64,000 bases of DNA from Candidatus Obscuribacterales bacterium (GCA_021732085.1 JAKFVQ010000013.1:34776-98775), one strand, 5' to 3'. Positions 26,396-35,849 are shown, counted from the first letter of the stretch. Notes: generated from the letters alone by a model not told the origin. A program made the numbers and translations.

Positions 26396-28369
26396 CTAAT
26401 TGTTCTTTGGGGCTATTGATTTAGGAGTTGTGCGCGGTGCTGTTGGCGCGGTGGGCTTTTTAGCCGCTGGCTGTGTTATTTTCGGCAGGGCGCTAGCGGG
26501 CTTTGTGGCGTTGGTGCTTGCCGGTTTAGCTGCTGGAGTGCTTGCCGGTTTTGCTGCTGGAGTGCTTGCTGGTTTAGCTGCTGGAGTGCTTGCTGGTTTA
26601 GTTGCTGGAGTGCTTGCTGGTTTTGCTGGTGAACTGCTTGTCGGTTTTGCTGAAGGAGTGCGTACCGCTCCGGGTTTTAAACCGGGCACCATTTTCTTCG
26701 CTGAAGGTTTACCAATAACAGCTTTTACTGTTGGTTTGGCACCGGCTTTTGCCGTCGGTTTAACTCCCGGTTTGGCCAGAGGTTTAGATCCTGTGCTGGA
26801 GAATGCCGGTGCTGTTGGCGGCATACCGGTATCGGCAGGCGAAATATCTGCATCTGTCGTTGGTGTATTCGAACTGTCTGTAGAGCTCGAGCCTGTACTG
26901 GTATCACCATCGGTGCCTGGCTCTGGTCCTGGATTAGTGGGCTCCGGCTCTCCTGTCGGCGCGGCAGGATTATACACCGGTTTTTGCCACGGCGCGTTTC
27001 CTGATGCCGTCATTCCGCGAGGTGGTTTCATTCCAAAATGCTTGTACAAATCATTGATTTCGTCGGCGCGCGCTACTCTCGTCAAGAATACTGAATAGTT
27101 ATTCAAAAGCATCGGTAAATTACCGTCGCGCACTTCTTGCTCTAAGGCCAGAGCTCTTGCAAAATGTTGTTCGACATTGGCAAGTTTGTTTTCGTTGAGC
27201 AGTTTGAGGGCGTGGTTACCTTCTGTAGTGATGATGTTCGTCTTTATCACTGTTTTGTCCGGTCGCAAGCGCAATGCCTTGTCCAGTTTTTTGAGCGCTT
27301 CATCATACTTCTGTTCGTTCATGAGTCTGATACCCTGGTCATTCAGGGTCATCCAGTTCTCTAGCTGTTCTGAATAAAGCCTTCGAATTGTCTGCACGTC
27401 GCGCGAGCTGAGCTGCGGATTCACTTTTTGCGGAGCCGAGAAAAACATGATGTCAGCGGGATTTCGGCTGTGCCCAACTATGCCCAACCCATGACCCAGC
27501 TCGTGCAAGGAAATCCAATAAACTAGCGAATCGTTTAGTCTTACAGTCGGGGAAGGATCTAGTGTAAGCAAGGTCACGTCCGCGTGGTCAATGCCGGCTG
27601 CGGTCGCGGAATAGCGGACATCACCGCCTTCGGAGCGATTCACTCCGGCAGTCAGGTCGTTCGTCCATTTTACGACGATATCACCCTTGGTGGCATCGTC
27701 TACTTTTACGATGCTCATTTTTCCCTCTAGAGCTTTAATCCAATCATCGAGCGCATTCTCGAGTGCTTGTCCGTAGCTCGGTTTGTAACCCTGCACTCCA
27801 TCGCCTGGCTTCAAGTAAATCTTCAAGGGCATGCGGCTGGCTGACCAGCGCTGTTTTTGATCTGTAGATAGCTCATCAATGTAGTCAGGTTTGTTGAGCG
27901 AATCCGGTCCAACGCCAGTCGCGAGCAATTTATCGATTTCGGGAATATGAGCTTTGATGTGTTCGCTATAAGGATTATGCGGAGCCAATGCCACAAACTT
28001 CTGCAATGATGCTTTGGCGGACACCAGATCTCCCAAGCCCTCTTGTACTAATCCTAAATTTAGCCACATCAAATCGTAGTCAGGTTTTACTTGTGTCCCT
28101 CTAAGTAAGCGCTCCTTCGCTTCTTCCAGCTTCCCCATTTTCATCAATGCCAGACCATAATTGCAGAGAATGTTCGCATCGTTAGGAAGTACTTGTACGG
28201 CCTGGCTTAATACGTTCTCGGCCGCCGCAAAGTCTCCGTTCTTTATGAGAACCACACTGTTGTTGTATAGGTCTATGGCACGATTTCTGGCTTCTTCGCT
28301 TTGTGCGTTAACTGCAGAAATTGATAGTAGGAGGCTTAGAGAAAACGAAAAAAGTTTCTTCAAAGGCAT
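26396..28369 (-). CDS. Exported TPR protein with matrixin-type zinc metalloprotease domain
   Basis: The ATG at 28369 is chosen because it begins a clear signal peptide (MPLKKLFSFSLSLLLSISAV, cleavage after VNA); the open frame extends further upstream. The mature protein has TPR repeats (residues about 25-140), then a metzincin-type domain with HELGHGLGIVGH (His289, His293, His299). A Met-turn follows in DIMFF (Met308), the zinc site of matrixin-like peptidases. Further TPRs lie at about 330-420. The last 180 residues are Pro/Ala/Thr/Lys-rich and include six 8-residue tandem units like KPASTPAA. It is probably a secreted or cell-wall protease. A second protein of the same design is at 60391-62298. 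Confidence 0.88.
   Translation of the reverse strand: MPLKKLFSFSLSLLLSISAVNAQSEEARNRAIDLYNNSVVLIKNGDFAAAENVLSQAVQVLPNDANILCNYGLALMKMGKLEEAKERLLRGTQVKPDYDLMWLNLGLVQEGLGDLVSAKASLQKFVALAPHNPYSEHIKAHIPEIDKLLATGVGPDSLNKPDYIDELSTDQKQRWSASRMPLKIYLKPGDGVQGYKPSYGQALENALDDWIKALEGKMSIVKVDDATKGDIVVKWTNDLTAGVNRSEGGDVRYSATAAGIDHADVTLLTLDPSPTVRLNDSLVYWISLHELGHGLGIVGHSRNPADIMFFSAPQKVNPQLSSRDVQTIRRLYSEQLENWMTLNDQGIRLMNEQKYDEALKKLDKALRLRPDKTVIKTNIITTEGNHALKLLNENKLANVEQHFARALALEQEVRDGNLPMLLNNYSVFLTRVARADEINDLYKHFGMKPPRGMTASGNAPWQKPVYNPAAPTGEPEPTNPGPEPGTDGDTSTGSSSTDSSNTPTTDADISPADTGMPPTAPAFSSTGSKPLAKPGVKPTAKAGAKPTVKAVIGKPSAKKMVPGLKPGAVRTPSAKPTSSSPAKPASTPATKPASTPAAKPASTPAAKPASTPAAKPASTNATKPASALPKITQPAAKKPTAPTAPRTTPKSIAPKNN
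26516..26660 (-). repeat. 24-bp tandem repeat inside the TPR-matrixin gene
   Basis: About six copies of a 24-base unit (plus-strand consensus CTTGCTGGTTTAGCTGCTGG plus AGTG) encode the repeated peptide KPASTPAA. The units differ mostly by single substitutions. The region should change in copy number easily without loss of frame. Confidence 0.85.
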
Positions 28370-28609
28370 GATGTCTAAGAATGAGATTGAGTTGTAAGTT
28401 TCGCGTTCAGATAATGATATCAGTTGCGGCAGCAAAGCTTGCTGAACTGCTTAGGCTACAAATACACTGCGAATCTTCGCAGTCGGCACTGCCAGGATTA
28501 CTAGAGTTCTTTTTTTTGGCTGTAAGCGGCTTCCTGATTGGGAGAACTACCATTCCCCAAACAGTGAATGGAACTTAAGCTATAGACGATTGATGTCCGT
28601 GAGCACAAG

Positions 28610-29719
28610 ATGCCAGACCGCTTCGAGATAAATGCTAACAAGCTATCGTCAGAAGACTCACAACTTCTGTCAGCGCATCAAAACGGCTTAAGCGACAAGC
28701 TCTTGCTGGAAGCTGCTTTGCTTACAGGTGGAGCCGGCGGTGGTTTCGTTAAGCGGGTCCAGGAAGCTTGGCAGAACCCTACTCTGACTGCCATTGAATT
28801 TGGCGGAGCTGCTGGATTAGCTGCCGGAATGAAACTTATGAGCGATGCCGGTGGTGCTTGGGGAAAAGCTGCACATGCCGTCGGCACCGTGGTCTTGATT
28901 GCCGGCGGTGCGGACGCTGCCAATCGCCTCTTTAAGACCGGGTCTGCAATGGCTGATACCTGGACAAATCCTCAGAATTACGAAGCCAACAAAGAAACCG
29001 TTGGCCGCTATCTTGGTTCGGCATTTTTTGATTACCCGCTTTTGGCGGCCGGTGGTTATGCTGGCGTGCGTGGTACCGAATTTGGTGTCGGCTTGAAAAA
29101 CAAGTTGACTGGCGGAACGAAGCTATCATCGTCCGAACTCGTTAGCAATCGCGCTGCGGATATGGCGGCCGCTGCCGAGGTAAAATTCGGCGAGATCGCC
29201 CAGGTCGTTCATAGCAAATTGCGAATGGCCCAATTTGAATTGCCGTCAGCCGGATATCAACCGCTCTTCGCTGCCGATGGAGCTTCGCTTCCAAAGCCTA
29301 ATCCATTTCCAAGGCCCGGTATGCCAATGGATAGTCCTGCGCCTAAACCTTTGCTTTTTGATGCCGCCAAGCATCCTAGTTTGCTGGCTTCAGAAGCTTT
29401 TCCAAGGAGAGCGCTTCCAACAGATGCACCGCAAATTGCAAGAGAAATCAATTTCAATATTCCAGCCCTTGAGGCGCTAATGGCCAAGCGCAGCACGGTC
29501 GTGGTGGTGCCTATCTTGCCATTATCGTTCCTCCCGCGCCACGAAAATAAAGCGGAGACCTCTACAGCAGCAAGCGCGTTGCATAAAAACATGGAATTTA
29601 AGATGCATAGCCAGGACCGCTCTCTGTCTCGCCGTGTGGAAAGTTTCAAGTTGGATCAAGCATCTTTTGAATCATCACAAATCCAAGCACTGAACGACAG
29701 TTTCAAATGGAAGCTTTGA
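28610..29719 (+). CDS. Unknown Gly/Ala-rich protein with hydrophobic helices
   Basis: A 369-residue protein. Residues 30-130 hold several glycine/alanine-rich hydrophobic helices (around LEAALLTGGAGGGF, AAGLAAGMKLMS and AVGTVVLIAGGA) that could enter a membrane. A Pro-rich segment (about 215-285) and a polar C-terminal tail follow. There is no classical signal peptide. A frameshifted relic of the last coding segment (AALHK...MEFKMHSQ) lies about 200 bases downstream, so this gene once had a tandem paralogue. I do not recognise a family. Confidence 0.65.
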   Translation: MPDRFEINANKLSSEDSQLLSAHQNGLSDKLLLEAALLTGGAGGGFVKRVQEAWQNPTLTAIEFGGAAGLAAGMKLMSDAGGAWGKAAHAVGTVVLIAGGADAANRLFKTGSAMADTWTNPQNYEANKETVGRYLGSAFFDYPLLAAGGYAGVRGTEFGVGLKNKLTGGTKLSSSELVSNRAADMAAAAEVKFGEIAQVVHSKLRMAQFELPSAGYQPLFAADGASLPKPNPFPRPGMPMDSPAPKPLLFDAAKHPSLLASEAFPRRALPTDAPQIAREINFNIPALEALMAKRSTVVVVPILPLSFLPRHENKAETSTAASALHKNMEFKMHSQDRSLSRRVESFKLDQASFESSQIQALNDSFKWKL

Positions 29720-29754
29720 GATAGGTTGCTAAGGTCATCTGTTCACCTTATTTT

Positions 29755-29876
29755 GTGGCCCGGAATTCCGGACATTTAAGGGGTAGTCTCTTTTATTCGC
29801 ATCGGCGCAAACGCAACAGGCATAAGAGAAACCACTACATAGAGGCGGGTTGTCAATGATCGGAATTCCGGGCCAC
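29755..29876. repeat. Inverted-repeat element with 16-bp perfect ends
   Basis: GTGGCCCGGAATTCCG at 29755-29770 has a perfect reverse complement at 29861-29876. Inner parts also pair imperfectly (GTAGT.CTCTTTTA with TAAGAG..ACTAC). The 122-base unit has no coding capacity and looks like a palindromic mobile remnant. Related pieces (ATTCCGGG) occur at about 29990 and 30065. Confidence 0.5.
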
Positions 29877-29901
29877 CAGATAAGCTCAGCGACGAAGCTA
29901 T

Positions 29902-29952
29902 GCCCTGCACAAGTCATGGAATTCAAAATGCACAGTCAGGAGCACTTACTAC
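29902..29952 (+). pseudogene. Relic of a paralogue of the gene at 28610-29719
   Basis: The codons GCC CTG CAC AAG are followed, after a one-base loss, by ATG GAA TTC AAA ATG CAC AGT CAG. They match the intact gene's codons GCG TTG CAT AAA AAC ATG GAA TTT AAG ATG CAT AGC CAG near its 3' end. Nearly all differences are synonymous, which is what a duplicated gene shows after a time under selection. The remaining part has been lost or has decayed beyond recognition. Confidence 0.6.
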
Positions 29953-30091
29953 TTTTTCCTTGTGCTCTACGGTGTTAACTGAATCGAGGATTCCGGGACT
30001 AGCTCAGCGCCGGAAGCGGCTAAGGGCGCTTTAGCGGAGTTCGCGGTCCACATTCATTTTTTTCGATTCCGGGCCCTAACAACCTGGATTT

Positions 30092-30433
30092 CTAGTAGAC
30101 GAAAGCTGCGCCCAGTCCGATTGAGATCCGGACGTGGTGCCCATAAAGTCCGTCACCGTGTTTGTGCGAACGAAGGGTATTCATTTCGCGGTACTTGCGA
30201 AAGCTCATGCTCTCGTCATTGTTGCCGAGCACATTGAAGCGCTTCCCGTCGATAACTGCGGTCGGTAGAGCAATTGCTTCTAAAACTGTTGTTGGCAGAG
30301 CCATTGCGGTGATGACGGGCTCGTTGAAGCTAAGTTCGGCGTCGTTAGCGACCGCTTCTTGGGACCAGCTCGGTTGAATCGACAAAACGCAGGCGGTCAG
30401 AGCGATTGCTAGAGCGTATTGTGTCTTTTTCAT
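30092..30433 (-). CDS. Small exported protein, unknown
   Basis: A 113-residue protein with a good signal peptide (MKKTQYALAIALTACVLSIQ, cleavage after WSQ or nearby). The mature chain includes two similar short units (ITAMALPTTVLEAIALPTAVI) and an Arg/His-rich C-terminal part ending in a hydrophobic strand. The start is an ATG without a strong ribosome-binding site. No family is recognised. It is divergently placed to the secretin-N-domain gene, with 208 bases between them. Confidence 0.6.
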   Translation of the reverse strand: MKKTQYALAIALTACVLSIQPSWSQEAVANDAELSFNEPVITAMALPTTVLEAIALPTAVIDGKRFNVLGNNDESMSFRKYREMNTLRSHKHGDGLYGHHVRISIGLGAAFVY

Positions 30434-30641
30434 AAGTTGCCTCGAGTCTCCACTTGGCTGCGGACGGGATGAGCAAACGGCCGGTTCCCATATTCCGGAT
30501 TAATTCTGCCACAAGCATTTCCGGAAGACCACCCGGTTTCCACCCTAAAGAATTTTATGTGCCGCCGTCTTTTGGGGTCCGAGCGCCAATCGTAACCTGT
30601 TGATAAGCTGTTTTCAATGGGGTTCCGGGTGATTTGGCGCG

Positions 30642-31019
30642 ATGAAAAAATCAATTTTGAAAAATGCTGGAATGGGATTTTGTTTAGCTGGCTGGTTTAT
30701 GGTGGGTAACATTGCCCCAGTGCTGGCTGATTCCTCGAGCGAATCGCCAACGCCAAAACTACCGATTCCGCCAGTTACAACTGGCATTCTCGAGATGGTC
30801 GAAGCGAAGCCGGCGAGCTCGATGAACGTTGTGGCGTCTAAATCACGCGTCTTCAGAACCAGACAAAAGATCAAGCGAGTTATGGTCAGCGATCCATCCA
30901 TCGCTGAAGTCGTGGTTGTTAGCCAGCGGGAGTTCGTTTTGCTTGGCAAGCGGGACGGCGCTGTATCGGTCGTTTTGTGGTTCGAAGATGGCACCAAGAG
31001 CGAGTCGCCGATAATCTGA
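30642..31019 (+). CDS. Exported single-domain protein resembling the pilus/secretin N-terminal domain
   Basis: A 125-residue protein with a signal peptide (residues 1-29, cleavage after VLA), a short Pro/Ser linker and a domain with the pattern FRTRQKIKRVMVSDPSIAEV followed by VLLGKRDGAVSVVLWFEDG. This matches the N-terminal domain found before secretins of Tad-type and type II/III secretion systems (CpaC/RcpA N-terminal region). Here the domain stands alone and no secretin follows. It might line a periplasmic channel or serve as an adaptor. The next gene is a metal-efflux pump 158 bases away, so a joint role is uncertain. Confidence 0.72.
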   Translation: MKKSILKNAGMGFCLAGWFMVGNIAPVLADSSSESPTPKLPIPPVTTGILEMVEAKPASSMNVVASKSRVFRTRQKIKRVMVSDPSIAEVVVVSQREFVLLGKRDGAVSVVLWFEDGTKSESPII

Positions 31020-31177
31020 CGAATTTGAGTCTTTTCTCTCATTCGGCGCTGAAAGTTGTATCCATGGGCATATCAATAGCAGCCTGGGGGCGGGGCGTGT
31101 TATCAGAAGCACGCAAAAGCGAGTCGCCATGCCGCTTGTCAAGGGTGCGGAATCACTGCTAGAGAAAGAGTTAGCCA

Positions 31178-34100
31178 ATGTATGGGCTAATTGATAAATT
31201 CATAAACGCCGCTCTAAAAGGGCGTTATCTGACGTTACTGGCTGCAGTATTTCTCTGCATCGCCGGCACTTTCGCAATTAAATTTTTGCCGATTGAAGCT
31301 TATCCTGAACTTGCCAACCCCCAAGTCAGAGTTATCACGCTTGTTCCAGGCAAGGGCGCCGAAGAAGTTGAACGGCTTGTTACCGTCCCTCTTGAAAAAG
31401 AGCTTAACGGCATTCCAGGTCAAACAGCTTTGCGCTCTCTGTCGCTCTACGGCCTGTCTGTTGTTATTTGCACATTTAACGAATCGACGCCGACAACACT
31501 TGCGCGGCAGCAATCGTTGGAGAGAATCAGCGCTGCCAATATTCCCGAAGGGCTCGAACCATCGCTTGAGCCAGATGCCGGGTCGTTGCGCGAAATCTTC
31601 CGCTATTCGCTATCAAGTCCCTACTATTCAGCGATGAGCTTGCGTGCCATTCAACAATGGGACATTGAAAAGCTCTTCAGGCAAATCCCCGGCGTAATCG
31701 CCGTAATTAGCGAAGGCGGTCCGACAAAAACTTTCGAGGTTCAAATCGACCCCGTTAAAATGCGCTCGCGCGGCATTACGCTGAAGATGGTCTATGACGC
31801 TGTTTCTAATTCGAATGCAACTACAGGCGGTGGCTTCATCGAGCAAAATGGACACGCTTTAATTGTGCGCGAAATAGGCGTGGTCAAAGATGAAGATGAT
31901 ATTGGCAATGTCGTGATCACCTCAACAGAGGCTGGTCTGCCGATTCGGATAAACGATATTGCACATGTAACCGTCAATTCCATTGTGCGCCGAGGTCAAG
32001 TCGGCAAGGATTCAGAGGACGATGTTGTTGAAGGGATTGTCTTGCTGCGGCGCGGTGAGAATCCTTCGACGGTGCTTCACGCCGTAAAAGAGAAGTTGCC
32101 TGAAATTATTTCCCGACTGCCGGCTGGCGTCCAGTTCCATACACTCTACGATCGCGAGTGGCTGGTGAATCAAACGCTCACTACTGTTGGCACAAACGTC
32201 TGCATCGGAATTACTCTGGTTGTTGTCTTGCTTGCCGTATTTCTAGTCGACCTGCAATCAGCCCTCGTTACCGCTTGCGTTATCCCATTGTCCATGGTGG
32301 TGGCATTCATTAGTCTATGCTTGCTGAATGTTCCGGCTAATTTGCTCAGTTTGGGCGCAATCGACTTCGGAATTTTGGTTGATAGCGCTGTCGTAATGAC
32401 CGAGAACATTATTCGCCGTCTGTCGGATGAAGGTCGCGATTTATCTCCACACGAGCGATTGATATTGTTAGGTGAGTCAGCGCGGGAAGTCGCCGGACCA
32501 ATTCTTTCCGGCATTATCGTTATCATTGCAACATTCGTTCCGATCTTCACTTTCGGCGGAGTGGAAGGCAAGTTATTCCGCCCCTTGGCCATGACCATGG
32601 TCGCCGCTTTGATCGGCGCAGGAATCCTTTCGTTAGCATTAGTGCCTGTCCTCTGCTCCTTCCTGATGGTCAAGAAACCAATGAAGGAACGCGAGAGCTT
32701 CATTGTGATGATAGCTCGAGCCATATATAAGCCAACACTTGGATGGTGCCTTCGCCATCCATTGCCGATCATATTGTCAGCACTTGTAGCTGTTGCCGCC
32801 GCGGCAAATCTTTTCTTGCATACAGGCAGCGAGTTCCTTCCTCATTTGGAAGAAGGCAACATCTGGTTGAGAGCTACAGTGAAGCCTGGTAGCGTAACGC
32901 TTTCCGAATCGGTTAAAGTGGCAAGGCAAATTCGCGATACATTAAAAAGATTCCCGGAAGTTAAGCACGTGCTCTCTCAAGTCGGAGGTCCCGATGACGG
33001 CACCGACCCGGCGCGATTTGCCGATCAGGAATTTTACGTCGATCTTTTGCCGGCAAAACAGTGGCGTCCGCAGTTCAAAGAGAACAAGGAAAAGCTGATT
33101 GCTGATATGCGAAAAGAGCTGGAGAAAATCCCCGGAGTCGGTTACTACTTCACTCAATACATCCAAACTACTTTGGACGAGGCTCTGTCTGGAGTTCAGG
33201 GTTCATTAGTCGCGAAGGTCGCAGGACCAGACCTTGCAACATTGGAATCGCTCAGCCATCAAGTCGGGCACATCATGTCGCAGACCCCGGGAATTGTTGA
33301 CGTGATTGTTGACCCACTGCTTGGACAGCCGCAATTCGTGATTGAAATTGATCGCGATGAAGCTGCGCGATATGGATTGAATGAAGAAGATCTCAAAGAG
33401 CTTGTCGAAATCGCCATTGGCGGGTCAACGGCAACAACCGTAATTGAGGGCGAAAAGCGCTTCGATGTTGTAGTTCGTTTTGCTCCAAACTACAGATCAA
33501 GCGAAGAATTGCTTTCCCATATTCTAGTCGATACACCATCGGGGCTGGCTGTCAGCTTATCTCAATTGGCTAGGTTGAAGGAAGAAAATGGCGCAACGCA
33601 AATCTGGCGCGATGGCGGTTTCCGCATGGCGACGATTAGAGCAAATGTTCGTGGGCGCGATTTGGCTACATCCGTTGAAGATGCACAAAAGCGAGTTGAT
33701 AAGGAAGTGAAGCTTCCTGCCGGATACCGAGTGCAATGGAGCGGCGAGTTCCAGCGACAAAAGGAAGCATCTCATCAGATGTCTATTATTTTGCCTGTCA
33801 CCCTCGTTGTAATAATCACGATCCTCTATCTTGCATGCGGCACCTTAGGCGGCGCCATCATCATGTTCTCTGTTGTGCCACTGGCTGCCATCGGCGCTGT
33901 CCTGGCATTGAATCTAACTGGAACTTATTTCTCAATCTCGGCAGGGGTAGGACTGATTGCCCTCTTTGGTTTGGCCGTGAAGAATGGGATTTTGTTAGTC
34001 TCCTTCGTAAACGAATTGAGGCATGACGGATTATCAATTCGCGATGCGGTTTATCAAGGCTCCTTAACTCGTATGCGCCCGGTGCTGATGACGGCGACGA

Positions 34101-34576
34101 TTGCCGCCGTTGGGTTACTGCCTGCTGCGCTGTCGAACGAAATTGGTTCCCAAAGCCAGCGGCCCTTTGCAATTGTAATTATTGGCGGACTGATTTCGTG
34201 CACGATTTTGAGCTTGTACGTTCTGCCCGCCCTCTATCTAAAATTCAGTCCGAGCCCCGGACGACGTGGACGCGAACGTGATCCGCTGCTTTCCCAATCA
34301 GGACGGTTTAAAGTTGTTGAAGTCGAGCATCCCATCAGTACCGACTCAGAGACGCCAAATTCACAGGCGGGCGCCTCGGCGGAGAGCCTTTTGGAGAATA
34401 AGTTCGCCGATAAGAAGTCTGAATTGAACATCACATTCTTCGGTCAGCCTCCAGTCGATTCGAGTGCTGGCGTGAACGATGGCGAGGACGCCGACTCATT
34501 GCCGGATAAGGATAAGGAACTAAGGGAAGACTCAAGCACCGGTGAAGCGGCATCGAGGTACAAGGCTGATGTTTGA
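31178..34576 (+). CDS. Heavy-metal efflux RND transporter, CusA/CzcA family
   Basis: A 1132-residue inner-membrane proton-driven pump. It has the family start (FINAALKGRYLTLLAAVFLC), two large periplasmic loops, twelve membrane segments and the TM4 signature LGAIDFGILVDSAVVMTENI around residue 395. The repeat in the second half reads LFGLAVKNGILLVSFVNEL. The HME-RND group exports Cu+/Ag+ or Co/Zn/Cd; the exact metal is not decided by what I can see. A hydrophilic tail of about 90 residues after the last membrane segment is longer than in the standard pumps. It is the first gene of an operon with membrane-fusion and PII-like genes. No outer-membrane channel gene is adjacent. Confidence 0.93.
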   Translation: MYGLIDKFINAALKGRYLTLLAAVFLCIAGTFAIKFLPIEAYPELANPQVRVITLVPGKGAEEVERLVTVPLEKELNGIPGQTALRSLSLYGLSVVICTFNESTPTTLARQQSLERISAANIPEGLEPSLEPDAGSLREIFRYSLSSPYYSAMSLRAIQQWDIEKLFRQIPGVIAVISEGGPTKTFEVQIDPVKMRSRGITLKMVYDAVSNSNATTGGGFIEQNGHALIVREIGVVKDEDDIGNVVITSTEAGLPIRINDIAHVTVNSIVRRGQVGKDSEDDVVEGIVLLRRGENPSTVLHAVKEKLPEIISRLPAGVQFHTLYDREWLVNQTLTTVGTNVCIGITLVVVLLAVFLVDLQSALVTACVIPLSMVVAFISLCLLNVPANLLSLGAIDFGILVDSAVVMTENIIRRLSDEGRDLSPHERLILLGESAREVAGPILSGIIVIIATFVPIFTFGGVEGKLFRPLAMTMVAALIGAGILSLALVPVLCSFLMVKKPMKERESFIVMIARAIYKPTLGWCLRHPLPIILSALVAVAAAANLFLHTGSEFLPHLEEGNIWLRATVKPGSVTLSESVKVARQIRDTLKRFPEVKHVLSQVGGPDDGTDPARFADQEFYVDLLPAKQWRPQFKENKEKLIADMRKELEKIPGVGYYFTQYIQTTLDEALSGVQGSLVAKVAGPDLATLESLSHQVGHIMSQTPGIVDVIVDPLLGQPQFVIEIDRDEAARYGLNEEDLKELVEIAIGGSTATTVIEGEKRFDVVVRFAPNYRSSEELLSHILVDTPSGLAVSLSQLARLKEENGATQIWRDGGFRMATIRANVRGRDLATSVEDAQKRVDKEVKLPAGYRVQWSGEFQRQKEASHQMSIILPVTLVVIITILYLACGTLGGAIIMFSVVPLAAIGAVLALNLTGTYFSISAGVGLIALFGLAVKNGILLVSFVNELRHDGLSIRDAVYQGSLTRMRPVLMTATIAAVGLLPAALSNEIGSQSQRPFAIVIIGGLISCTILSLYVLPALYLKFSPSPGRRGRERDPLLSQSGRFKVVEVEHPISTDSETPNSQAGASAESLLENKFADKKSELNITFFGQPPVDSSAGVNDGEDADSLPDKDKELREDSSTGEAASRYKADV

Positions 34577-35849
34577 CCTCAAGAAACTTTCGTTATGCGC
34601 TTCGACGACGCGGAATTTCGTGCCGCTGACGCTTATCTGTTCCACGCTTTTTCTGTCGTCGTGTAATCAATTTTTCGAATTCAATCCGCCGGAAACGACC
34701 AAGGACCCTGTCCTTGAGAAGACGCATGTGAATACTGATGCGCCTCTGAGTTTGGACCCGGCTGAAATTCAAAAGATTCAGCTATCAACGCAGACCGTCA
34801 CAAGTCGCACGCTTCCAATTGAAATTGACGTAACCGGTATTATTCGCAAGAATCCGAATCTTTCAACAAACGTCATCTCACTGCTTCCCGGGCGAATAGA
34901 AGATGTTTGGGTTCAGCACGGTGACTATGTGAAAAGCGGCAAGCCTCTGGCGAAAATTCGCAGTGACGAGGTCGGACAAATTCAAACCGATTTGCTTGCG
35001 AGCCTCCTCGATTTGGAAGCCGAAAGAAAGCAGGCCGAGTTGAAAGAAACGTTCGCGCAGAAACAGTTCGACAGAAAACAGGTGCTTTTCGACTCGAAGA
35101 TTGCAGCTCGTGTAGAGGTCGAAGAAGCTGAGAATTCGTTGGAGCAGGCCAAAGCTGAAGTCCATGCAACTGAGGATAAACGCTCAGCTTTCATCGCATC
35201 AAGCAAAGAGAGGTTGAAGCTCTACGGCATTCCCGAAGAGGTTATAGACAAGGTCGAGAAGACAAGGAAAATTCAGTATATCTTTGACTTAACCGCACCG
35301 CGCGATGGTATTGTGACTGAGCGAGACGCGGATCCTGGTGAACTTGTCACATCCGGCAAATCACTTTTTACGATATCTGATCTTTCATCCGTTTGGCTGG
35401 TAGCTAATGTTCTTGAAGATCAAGTTCGTTTCGTAAGAAAGGGATTGCCTGTCAGGGTCGCAGTAGAGAGCCTTCCTGGCGAAACGTTCAACGGTGTGCT
35501 CGACTTTGTCGATTCCCATGTTGATAGTCACACACGAACACTGGCTGTGCGAGCCACTATCCAAAACCAGGGCGTCCGTCTCAAGCCGGAAATGTTCACG
35601 CGCTTGCACATTCAAACCGGTACAGTTCATGCGTTGACAGTGCCGCAAGGCGCGATCCAAAAGATTGGTGATTCCACTGTCGTCTATATCGCACAGCCTG
35701 ATGGGCGCTTTCGTGAGAGAAAAATAAACACGGGACGACACCTTGCAGACGTGGTGGAGGTTCTCTCCGGACTGCGCGCTGGTGATAAAGTAGTGGTTCG
35801 CGGAAGCCTGCAGTTGCTAGGTCAAGCCCTGCAAAGAATGAACGATTGA
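34569..35849 (+). CDS. Membrane-fusion lipoprotein of the heavy-metal efflux system, CusB/CzcB family
   Basis: The open frame starts at 34542, but the ATG at 34569 begins a lipoprotein signal peptide with the lipobox LSSC, and it has an AAGG-type ribosome-binding site. That gives a 426-residue protein overlapping the pump gene by 8 bases. It has the expected order of half-motifs: a lipoyl-like segment (VQHGDYVKSGKPLAKI), a long coiled-coil hairpin (about 135-215), the second lipoyl half (TAPRDGIVTERDADPGELV), and beta-barrel and membrane-proximal domains. It bridges the inner-membrane pump and an outer-membrane channel. The lipobox anchors it to the inner membrane. Confidence 0.92.
   Translation: MFDLKKLSLCASTTRNFVPLTLICSTLFLSSCNQFFEFNPPETTKDPVLEKTHVNTDAPLSLDPAEIQKIQLSTQTVTSRTLPIEIDVTGIIRKNPNLSTNVISLLPGRIEDVWVQHGDYVKSGKPLAKIRSDEVGQIQTDLLASLLDLEAERKQAELKETFAQKQFDRKQVLFDSKIAARVEVEEAENSLEQAKAEVHATEDKRSAFIASSKERLKLYGIPEEVIDKVEKTRKIQYIFDLTAPRDGIVTERDADPGELVTSGKSLFTISDLSSVWLVANVLEDQVRFVRKGLPVRVAVESLPGETFNGVLDFVDSHVDSHTRTLAVRATIQNQGVRLKPEMFTRLHIQTGTVHALTVPQGAIQKIGDSTVVYIAQPDGRFRERKINTGRHLADVVEVLSGLRAGDKVVVRGSLQLLGQALQRMND

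Noticed and set aside
26400..27098. 232-codon plus-strand frame with Ala/Gly/Val repeats
   Set aside because: It is the antisense of the tandem-repeat tail of the TPR-matrixin gene; the open frame is a by-product of the repeat.
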